This document shows, piece after piece, positions 35,384 through 47,300 of a stretch of 64,000 nucleotides of DNA. Source of the DNA: Lutraria lutraria (taxonomy: Eukaryota > Mollusca > Bivalvia > Venerida > Mactridae); NCBI GenBank assembly GCA_964023205.1, contig OZ026847.1:5578819-5642818 (forward strand). The letters are read 5' to 3'. The notes under the pieces are model-generated. The model did no database searches, was not told where the DNA came from, and saw only the letters and a list, made by a program, of their open reading frames with translations. The translations under genes and the position numbers were made by a program. Position 1 is the first letter of the stretch; every line of letters begins with the position of its first letter.

Positions 35384-38300
35384 TCAACTGAGTTTCATTA
35401 AAAATTCCAGACCAGAAAATCTTAAGAAGTCTGCCACACCTTTCTCATTGTAAGTTTCTCTTGATTTACACATCGACGTAAATGCATCCAGGGAAGCAAT
35501 GATAGATCCACCAAGCCATGTTGACTTTCTTCTCTCAGGTGGAGCTATCACTTTAATATTGTACTTATCACCATCTATGCCATCTTTTAAACTGGATATT
35601 ATTCTGTCATATATTCCTGGAAAATAATTAAAAAATTACAAAAATCTCAATGACAATGAGGAAAAATATGTTGTATCTTCATTTAATTTCGTTGGGCTCA
35701 ATTTTCATTGTTTTTACTAAAATGGCTATTTCATGGGGACATAAATTTGTCGATTTCAATTTTTGAAAAGATGCCTTATCTCTGCATTATAATTCATGGG
35801 GATTTGATTTCGAGGATGAGCCGATTCACCAAATCCACGAAATTAAGTCCCCAACGAAAATTAATGATTCCACAGTATGCTAGCTATGAATTCAATCATG
35901 ACTATTCATCAGACAATTTGTCAAACAAATAGTTTCTAATTATTTCAAAGTTTTTCAGCAAGATATATAGCAGACAAGATGTGATTTGACACACAATGCC
36001 TCCTCCAGATGACCTTGACCATTCACTTATTGACCTTAAAATGCACAGGTCCTGTAGAGGTTGTCATGAGGAACCAACATATGCAGTTTGATGACTGTAG
36101 GTGGAAGTGTTTTGATTTTATAGGCAAGGTTAAAGTTTGGTACTAACAGACAGACAGGCCAAACACAATATACCCCTGATCTATCGTTACAATGGCATAA
36201 AAACTAATGTAGTCATTTCCATCTCAAAAACTCAACACTTCTCTTATTATTTGGAATCCTTGTGAAAGAAATGAATGGTAAACTGGGGTACAAACATTAA
36301 TACACAGACAAACAAACAGGTAGAGATGCTTAACATACCATGGCTTAAACTTGTTCCACCGGACAGTATTACGTTGGAATATAGTTCTTCCTTGACACCA
36401 TCCTCACAGGAAGATAGAGCTTCATTCAATAAACTGTCAATACCCGGAACATTTAGTCCTAAAGATAACAGAACAATGCATCAGTAATCCAAGAACATTG
36501 TAGCTATACAGCAACCTCTCCAAAGCAATTCCCTTTATGAGTATCAGAATTATGTTGTTGTTGAGAGGTTGTTGCTCTAAAGAGGTTAAATCAGTAATTA
36601 AATTGTGCAATGGGAAAGTCATTTGGTGTTGTTGAAGGGAGGTTGTTGCTAAAGAGAGGGTCGTTAATTTATTTGATATTTAGATTTAACGCCTTTATTT
36701 TCAAAAAATAAATTCAGTTATATACAACAGATGATTCACCCAGCAGGTTTTCCTGAATGGCATTCAAACCAGTACTAACACTCCTTTACACAAAGTCAGG
36801 AACCGGCAACTTCTCCACATGTGATGAAAAATTAACATTTTGTCAAATTTTCATGGAAGGGAATGACCTGCAGCGACCAGGAATCAAACCCAGATCGCCA
36901 GGTTACAAATCCAGCATGCTAACCACGGGACCACAGCCATGGCTCACAGATGCAGTTTCAATACAAATTTCTAACAACTACATGTACTGATATTTACCAG
37001 CAAGTTCAGGATGAAATAAAACTTCAGAACATTTTAGAAGATCTTCATCCATGGTTAGCTTTGTTCCATCACTGAATGAGAAGTTAGAGTCACCAGTATA
37101 TTGCCATGACACAAGACTGTGTTTCAACTTCTCAACATCTTGAAAGGATTTGTCTACAAATAAGATAAATTTGAATTCCATTAAGTATAAAAATGATGAC
37201 AGAAAAAGATGTGTTCTTGAAACACAATGCCCTCTCTGGGTGACCTTAACCTTTGACCTACTGAGCTTAAAATGCACAGGTCCTGCAGAGGTTGTCATGA
37301 GGAACCAATATATAAAGTTTGATGAATGTAGGTCAAAGGTGGAAGCGCTTTGATTTTATAGGCAAGGTTAAAATCTGGTACAAACAGACAGACAGGCCAA
37401 ACACAATATACCCCTGATCTATCGCTACGGGGCATAAAAACAAAATTATTAAGCAGGAGACAGATATCAATTGAAATTTGCTTATACTGTATGTACATAA
37501 AATCTGCTGGAAACTATATATTTATATTACAACTGTCTTAAAATAGTATGAATTAACAATGTGCTTATCACATGTTAATTGTAACTAAGATAATCAGACA
37601 TACATACAACTCAATTTTAAAAGCTCAGTTGCATGTACAATTCTGACAATTCTGGCACAGAACACTGAGAACAGACCAACTATGAAAAAGGCAGGACTAA
37701 TACTAACGAGTGTCGTGCACGCAAATGCACAGATTTCACAAATGTACAGAATAATAATCAGCCTGCTTAAGCTTCACTTTTTCCGTCTAAGGCAAACTAA
37801 CACTACGTTTATGGTGTACCTAAATTCCATGCACCACTATCCACTTTCAGTTTCTTACATACAATCTGCTGAAGATATTTAGTTACGTCATTTCCTCCAA
37901 TATCGGATCTCCATGGTAACTTGGACAGTTCATCTTTACCATCATCATTCTTACTGAGTTTAAGATTTTTTCCTGAAAAAGAGAACACTTCTTTACAATC
38001 AAAGTACTGGAAGTACTGATAGAGTCTGAACTTACATAGACTTGCACTGCAACTAGTTTAACACTTGCATGGCGGATGTAGAAAAACATAGTATTCATGC
38101 CCGCCAAGGGAGTGACGGCTATGGAAAGCTATCGTTCAGTTCAATCAATATCTTTACACTTAGCAAATCAATACTAACACCAGTCATGGCGAAAGCCGTC
38201 GGACCATCGGACATGGCCGACGAGCGTCCATTTTGGGCCGGCGAAACTCTGCAGTTCGTCGGTCCAAAAAGTCCGACGATGTTTCTGCAGAAATCGCCGA

Positions 38301-41300
38301 AAATTGTGTTTATTTTCGTGTGCTTTAAGTGATTATCACGCGTATTTTTATCTTACGCGCACTATACCGGTGTCAATATAAACATGAACACGCTGATGAC
38401 GGATAAATGAAAATGCGTACGTGCGTGTTGTTGTTTAGAATCGACATTTCTCGATCTTGGTACTTTCATTTTACTAATCGATTTGTAGCGATGAAGTCAA
38501 AACATCGCCGAATATAACTAATTATCATAATCATGAATAAACGCCCGCTGTACGGTCCGATTCCGGTATTTGATGGTCATTCGGAGACGTATCTTAGTTA
38601 TTACGGAAAAAACGTAGAAATAAAACAAAAATAATTCATGCTGTTGTGTGCATGTCTAGTTTTTGAATTGGTTAATGAATAAAATAAAATGTAAAACATA
38701 AGATATGTTACTCTTGAAGATGATTGACTTTTTGTGCTTTTGTTTATAGAGTGTGTGTGTATCTTGGTACATATGTATTGACTTAGCAAGAAAAATCATG
38801 TTCATTGATACATGGTATTTATTAATCAGAATAGTTAAAATAAATTATATGAAAATAGTAACACATAGAAATGATTACAATGAAGGCAACTGGACACACT
38901 TAAAATTGATGCTGAAATAAAAGAATTTCAACCCTTTCCAATGTGCTAACTTTTTTCAAATTATCAGATGGACAAAAAATATTTTAGTAATCTATTTTAA
39001 GAGATTATAAATAAATTTATTTATGATGTGTATACCATGATTATACACATGTAAAATAAAAAAAAACATGGTCAGTGTGAGCCCTGAATGTAACACCTGT
39101 AAGGCAATGAAGTGTCTTTAAAGGATATTGTTTTGAAAACCATCCCTTTTTCACTAGATTTTTTACTCTAGATTTTTTCGGTCTGACGGATTCTCATTCG
39201 GTCTGACAGATCCTGTAAGCCCGTCAGACCGAATGTCCTACTGAGTCCAAAATCCTTTCGCCATGACTGTAACACTGTATAAAATGCTGGTAAATCACAT
39301 TAAGCAAAAATATCAAATAAATGCTATTGTATTGTTGATAAAATTTTGGGCATAATTTAACAGGACTAAGGTAGAGTTCTGAGGTATACAAACAATTCTC
39401 TCTACGTACACAATGAATGATATGTTCACTACATGAGACGTTCTCTACTCAAAACTCTATCATGAGATGTTTAATTGTGTCTTCTGTTCAATGTTTTTTC
39501 AGCAAAATAACAAAACTCTGAATTCACCAAGCTTTTATTCGCAATTATAATTTAGGGCATAGAAAATGCTCAAGTCCAACTGGTGTGCTGTTTAGGTATT
39601 CAGCAACAATATTATAATGTTTCTTACCATTTACATACAGTCCAAAATTATAATTAACATCACAGCATAATGAACCATACAAATAGTCCAGTCATCTAAA
39701 GTTCAAAATTGGCCTTTTGGGGAATAAATTAGTACATAAGCCATTTTTGGTATATTGGTTCTTTAGGTGATAGAGAATGACCAGAAAAAAGTCCCCAAGA
39801 ATCCTATGGTGCAAAAGCGAGATTTTTGGGCTTAAAGACGGAAAAAATGAATAAAACTGCGAATTTCTGGAATCCCTGTATAACTCAAAAACAGTTCATT
39901 CCTGACATTTTAGATCTTCTATGCTGATAAAAATTTATCAACAGCATCTTTTTGAATGTTTTTCATATCGGCTCAGAATCCAAGATGGCCGCCATAATCC
40001 AATATGGCCGCCCAAACTTCATTTGGTTTAAGATTAATTTTTGAATTGTCGTATAAAAACATTTTCTGCGATAAAAAACTGTCAAGCTAGTAGCTTTTCT
40101 AGTATTTTAGCATTGAAAGGTTTTTAATCAATATATTTTTAGTAATTTACAATACAAAGCTCAATCAAAGTACTGGAAGTAGTGAGGGAAGGTCAACTTT
40201 GTCGTATTTTCGCATTTTAGCATTTTCTGCTAAAAACTTGTACGACATGGCATAAATCACCACCATGTGTTCGAGCACTATTTTAAATAGTGAATGAACT
40301 ATTTTCAATATTAGTAAAATCTTGTTACCCCAACAGTTTATAAATGAAACTTTTGTGCGTTTGAATACTTAATTATTATACTTATAAGTTTTACAGTTTA
40401 AGTTGCCTTAACATAATATTTCTGCAGTAATATCTCCAGCTTTTATCAAAAGTCTCACTCTGCAATGTACACGTATACAAGTGGTACTATTTTCTGTCCT
40501 GTTATTGGGCCGAGGGTAACTAATTTGAATATGATGATGTAGGAAAGTATCACCTTCCAAAAACATAGATTTGGTACTTCAGTAATCAAGAAGTAATTCT
40601 AGGTAGGACAAATGTATTGGACTTCTTATGTTTCAGACGCATTTTTTGTGGAGGTTAGTAGTTATAATGTACAATGAATATGTCAGTGGCTGTGGTTTTT
40701 ATGTGATTACTTTTTATTACAATGTTGTTTTTCTATCACAATGAATCGTTATATTAATTTTCTCTGTTGGAAATGCAATGTTTAATGCTGTTTTACGGCG
40801 CATCGACAACATAAGTCATGTAAGGCGAAATTAAATAAGAGGACGTCAAGAAGTATGTTATCAGATTGGTAAAAGGATAATATTCATGTTAATAAGAAAT
40901 GAAGCGCAACTAAAAATGTAAAATTTGTAGTCACAATTGATGTGTAGTGACAAAACAAGAGTGTGTGAGACTAATCTCATTTACATTGTATTATATTATA
41001 GTGAATCAGATTATATAGTATCAGATTAAATGGGTTGATGTGTGGTATGTTTCTTTCGTTCTTGGTATTAGGTTTGGAAAGTGCCAAGTGGTGGAATTTC
41101 ATTCAAAGATATATTTTGATAAAGTGTAATTAACAACTTGATATGTAGCGTTAAAGAAATTTAATTTTAGTTTTAAAATGCAAATGTATAATGAGCGGCA
41201 AGTTTTTGTTGTTAAAAAGGGGATACTTAGTACTAGTTTTCATTTGCCTCAACATAGAGACTCAAGGAACAGGTCTTTAACCATGAATATGTAGTGATTC

Positions 41301-44300
41301 AGGGCTATTATATATGATTTCCAGGCTGATTCAAATACAATGGATCCGTAGTCCAGTTCTGAATGGATAAGAGACCGATATTATATAAATATCACATCCC
41401 ACATAGGGTGATAGAACGTAATGTTCACCCGAGACAAGTAATGTCGACCGAGGCACCCCGTAAAATCGCGTGAGCGCGTGAGGGCAGTTTCGTTATGGCA
41501 AGCGGGCCGAAATGTAATGTCAGAGGGTAACATTACGGATTGTCACCCTCTGACGTCACGTGAGACTATAGAGTAAATAAGTCACGTGAGGTATAATAAA
41601 AAGGTATTAGTACTTTTTCTGTTAGATCCTCAGTCAGTGGCAACTTTCATGAGGTATTGAGTCTTCTAGCAATTACTTTTTGAGTGATTTAATATGATTA
41701 ATATAAATGTAGGTCTGGTTCAACCTGAATTGGTGTGTTGCCCATATTAAGACATAGTTCCGGATGCATGTAGAAATGTATTGAAACTGAAACCATTTTG
41801 ATCCGACATAGTTTCATATCAAGTATATCATTAATGGAGCCGTCTTTTAACGAGGTTTATGTTTTGAGACTCAAAACATCAAAAGGATTCAAGTAAAACC
41901 ATCTACACAAAGGGAGCAGTAAACTCCTGGATTTAAAACTTCAACTACACTATTGATACTAAATGGGGTGACCCCAACAGGATACAGCCCTGCGGCACAC
42001 CCATTTATTGCGTGTGTGGATCTAAAAGAGTGTTTCCACTTGGACACGGAAGAAAGCCACAATAAAAAAGTGGAAGGTGGCATTTGACCCAAAACCATGA
42101 AGATCATTTGATATGCCATAATTCCAGGTAGTGCCACAGGCACTTTTAAAGACGAAAAATATAGCCACTGAATGATCTTTGTTTATAAAGGCCTCTCTTA
42201 GAAGTCTTAAAGCGCACAGCTTAGGTAGTCAACTGTACCACGTTGGTGACGAAAACCACTCTGTACATTCACAATAAGGTTGGTAGATTCAAAGAACCAA
42301 ACAGGTCCGTTGTTCACTATTCTTTCCAGTGCTTTACAGACACAACTGGTAAAAGTTATCGGGTGATGATCATTAGAAATCCCAGCTTAGGAATAGGAAT
42401 TAGCAATGTTTGGAAGAAGGGAGTTCATCCGATTCTCATACATTATCAAACTTAAAGAGAGAGAGTATGAATGGATGTTTAAGAAAGTAATTAATAATGA
42501 ACTTTGTATTGACCAGAGGATTTAATTGTACTTAATTATCTTGGTTTTGGAAGAGATCTAAAGTTGTTTCACTCATCCCAGGTCTTGTGTGCCTGAAAAA
42601 AATCTATTTCTGTGTAGCCTAACGTTGCTAAGATACTTTTACATGGAAAGTTGGAGATGACACTTGTGGAAGTGACCACTTTCCCATCTTATTTCATCAA
42701 CATGTCCGTCTGTCTAAGAGCAATCCAAACTGCGAAAGCTAGCAATAGCGAATTTGAAAAAAACTTCTTTGGGACCAGACTTACGATTACTCATGAAAAG
42801 TTAGACAATAGTGAGGATATGTCTAACATTGTTACTTCACTGCCCATAGAGACAGATGAAGGCTCAATTCCTCTGACCTCCACAAACTCTAGAAGCCATG
42901 ACAAACTACAAATGTATGGTATAATGATGACTGTATAAGGACTACCTAAATCCTCAAGGAATCCCTAAGGAAATTCAATCTGATGAAAATCTTAACTCCC
43001 TTTGTATATCAAGATCAAAAGCTCGAAAACATCTAAAACAATTGGGAGACTTTGTCTCAAAACTGAATAATATAACCTCGATCAGAAAAACGTAGGTATG
43101 GTCCACAAAGTCAATGGAGAAGGCTTATCTCCAATTAAGCATTTGTCTGTTGACAACAATGATACAGACTACCTACCCTGAGGAAGAGGCACTAGCTACT
43201 GCGTTCGGAAAAAAGTCTTCATCTGAGAACTTTTTCAGAAAAGATTAAAGGTAGATAGGTCTTTGCATTGGCATCTTTCATTATTATCTGATTAATTGTT
43301 TACTTTTGTTGTATGACCTATCGACTCTAAATTTAGCAGCAATATTGGATTTATATCATGCATAATCAACATTAAAATACAAAAATTCTCAGTATCTATC
43401 AATATCAAAGGTTAAACATGTCTTAGGCATAATTCTAAAGTTGAATAATTATAGTGGTTTTAGAATGTCATTTTTGTGTTTTACACAGCTTATGCCCAAA
43501 ATTACATTGTGAGCTATATAAATTCAATATTGACTTTTTAAAAAGAAATTCATCACAATTAAGATAAAAGTAATTTCTTTTCTTCTTACATTTGTAATTA
43601 GAAATATGACAAAATAGTCATATTTGGAATTAAACAGAAAAACAATTTGGCGGCCATTTTGGATTGGAGCGGCCATATTGGATTTATGTAATGAATAATC
43701 AAGTTAATTAAAATACAAAAGTTGTTAATATTCATCAATATCAAAAGTTAAAAGTGCCTTGGTCATAATTCTGAACTTGAACAAATATAGTGCTCTAGAA
43801 TGTCATATTCGAGTTTTTATACAGTTCATTCCCAAAATTACATTGTGTGCTTTTATAAGTTTCACATTTTTTAAAAAATAAATTCATCAAAAATAAGATA
43901 AAAGTAATCTTTATTCTTTTTACATTTGAAACTAGAATGACTGATATAAATGGCAATTAGTCAAATTTGGATTTAAACAGTAAAAACAACATTCCGGCGG
44001 CCATTTTGGATTATGGCGGCCATTTTGGATTCGACTCGAGAGTGAAACTAAATCAAAATGATGTCTTTTATCAATACACATCATCTTGGAAAATTATAAC
44101 TCATTTGGCCAAATAGTTTTTGAGTTATACATCGATTCCTGAAATTCCCAGTTTTATTTATTTTTTTCAACTTTTAGCCCAAAAATATCGCTTTTGCACC
44201 ATGGGATTCTTGGGGACTTTTTTCTGGGTGTTATTCACCACAAACAGAACCAACATACCAAAAATGGCTTATGTACTAATTAATTCCCCAAAAAATTTAT

Positions 44301-47300
44301 GATGACTGGTCTAAAATAGTTATTGCTCAATTGGTTGCAATTAATAGGCAAAGTAATATGATAAATGTGAACAGATTTATTAATTTTGGTACAATATTGT
44401 AGACGCACAAGTGTTTTACTTATTAAATTCTTAAATAAAATTTGATTCAATAGTGAAACAAATTAAACAAGAAGTGTTTGTGAAACACGGATGCCCCTCT
44501 TGACCTTGACCTACTGACCTCTAAATCAATACAGGTCATCTACATGTGATGACCAACCTACCAACCAAATCTGAAGAGCTTAGGCCAAATCGTTCTCAAG
44601 TTATTGGTCGAGCAAGGTTTAGTTACGGACAGACCGACTTGTGCAAAGCAATATACCCCCTTTTTTCCAAAGGGGGCATAATTAATTAGGTTAAACAACA
44701 ATACTACTAATGTCTTACCCTCATACAAGGCTGTGACATGTGTGGTACTCCCTCCCACATCTAGTACAATACCAGATGTACGTCCTGATGCTACCATGGC
44801 AAGACTTCCTGGATCAATCATATACAGGGACGAAACTTCATATTTTTCCATTAAAATCTAGAAAACAAAAAAATATCACAGAAGTTATGAACCCAGTTTA
44901 GGGAGTACAATTCAAGCATATACTTATTTGGGTTTAATGTTTTTCGACAATTTTTTACGTAATATGTGGCAAGCCGGTTCAGTTTTTCTGGACCCTAACC
45001 ACACGACCACGGAGGTGGGATGTTTTAATCAAACAATACATTGATTACTACTTTCATACATAAATCCTCATGTCTTATACAACAAATAACAACAATAATG
45101 TCTTACTTCCACTATTTTATCTCTGTTACTATGCGGATTTCCAGGAATTTCGGTGATGAGCATTGGGCGGTCTCTAACATCATCCTTTAACTCATGTGTG
45201 AAAACGAAGTCCCAGATTCTAAATACATGAAAACATAATAAAACAGTATAATTACTAAACTCATAATTTGTTAAAGAAGTCCACCATAGAGCTTAATAAA
45301 ACCTTATTATTTCACTCAATAAAAAATTAAGATATGCAGTAAAACCTGTGTTAGCAGCCGCCTCCAAATGAAGGCTACCCTGTGAATAAAGGCCATCTTT
45401 ATACAAATTTTTATTGACTAATTAAATGAAATGACCACCAAATAAAGGTCACCTGTCAACAAAGGACACTATTTATCAAGGGTGGCTTTTGTTCACAGGT
45501 TAAACTGTATTTCATAATCCATTCAGCCACAATGGCTCTGGAGATAAAACAAAAGAAAGTACATGCATCATAGTACCGAGTATAGTAACATACAATGATA
45601 TAAAGAAAGTAGTCCATGATGAGACAATATTTATTCAGAGAGAAGGGATTTTTAAGAACAAAGAATGCACTTTTAATTTGTTAAAAAACAAGATCACGAA
45701 CCACAAATTTTAGTAATGACGATTATTCATTCTCGATTTTTTAAATTTGATTTGTGGTTACTCAAGTACTCAGATACTCGCCACAGCCCTATCAGAGACC
45801 AATCTCAAGTTTATAGCCTTGAGGCCTGATTAATATTACTGGGACACAACACAGCAAAACTCTGTTTCTATTACAACTGTTAACACAAACAAAATCATAC
45901 AATCTCATATAATACACTCACAATTCCATTTGTTCCCAATCCACCACAGAACCTCTATCCATGGGCCAAGACAAAGAACAACCGGGCGGAAAACAGGCCT
46001 TATCACCAATGTATGAACCCTAAAACACAGTATTTTAAATGATTTATTACAAGATCTTAACAGTTCAGGTTATTATGGAAATTAGGATACCAGTTATATA
46101 AATGATCAAACAAGAGCGCAGCAAGTGGTGCCAACACTCACCACCTCAGTGTGATCTATCCACCTATGAAGTTTCATGTTGCTACCTCTTATAGTTTCTG
46201 AGTTATCAGCTTCATTCAAGTTTTTGCACAGACACAGATGATGCAGACGCCACAGTGATCACAATAGCTTGATTTTTCATTCCAAAACAGCTGAACTAAC
46301 AATATGAAGGTCATGACATCAAAATGTATGCCTTATGTTTGATACAGAGATGAACAGTCCTATGCCAGCCTGATGGGTTTCATTGTTGCTATGTACGAAC
46401 AAACCCTGTCACAGTAATGAGTATTAAATCCTAAGACGGAAAAAATTGTTTCTCGTTAAATTCTCATTACAAATATGGTACATAGGTAAGACTTTTTTTT
46501 TGGAAGAATCAATTTTCAAAGTCAAGACTTCAAATTGATTTGAATAATGAGCATCTATTACAACATCAAGTTGTCTGCTCCAGGCAGAGAAGGAATATTG
46601 GCCACTTTCAACAGCCTTGCTTTTGCGTTGACTCTTCAGCAATGTGGTTGAGTGTAAGCCTATAGTGCTAGGGGTCCTGGGTTCAATCCCTGGTATGTAC
46701 CATGAAGTTTCTTATTGTTTCTAATTATATTCCAATGCTGACAAAACTGATTTTGTATAAGTGAAATATGCCACATATATTATCTAACTCAGCAAATACA
46801 ATTTATACAGTACAATCATATACATGTAGTATAATGCAGGCAGCATAACTCAGAAATTTTTAAATACAGTACAACCTCTCCAGGGCAACCCTCTCTTTCA
46901 ACAACAGTATGATTTTTTTCCCACTGCACGATTTAATTATTAATTCAACCTCTCTAAAGCAACAGCCTTTCAACAACAAGATAATTTTGCTTCCCCCACA
47001 GGGTGTTGCTTTGGAGAGGTTGCATTATACTTAAAGGGGCATACCCTACAACTTGGTGCATTTAGAATTAAGGCAAAATGATGATAAATTAGAAGCTTGT
47101 AAAGAAAAAAGCCAACAAGAAAGTTTCAGCCAAAAATTCATCCAATTAGAAATAAAATCATAAAAAATATGTATTTGTGACACATACATTTATTCATGTA
47201 AATTTTTGGGTGGAAGTGATTTATTATTCATAGCTATGTTTTTTTGCGGCTAGTACCTAAACTAGTCATTTTATGACCCATATTCTTCCTGCAATTATCC

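Larger units (their letters stand above)
39688..44309. mobile_element. 4.6-kb structure with long inverted repeats in actin-like intron 4
   Basis: The left arm (39,688 to about 40,020) and the right arm (about 43,990 to 44,309) are inverted copies over about 320 bp. Matching blocks include CCAGTCATC, TTAGTACATAAGCCATTTTT, AAAAAAGTCCCCAAGAATCC and paired GATGGCCGCCATAATCCAA motifs. AAATAGT occurs just outside both ends. The interior holds LINE fragments (41,860-43,245), a small CpG-rich block (41,395-41,575) and a two-copy tandem repeat (43,348-44,030). There is no transposase ORF of the host element. Confidence 0.7.
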
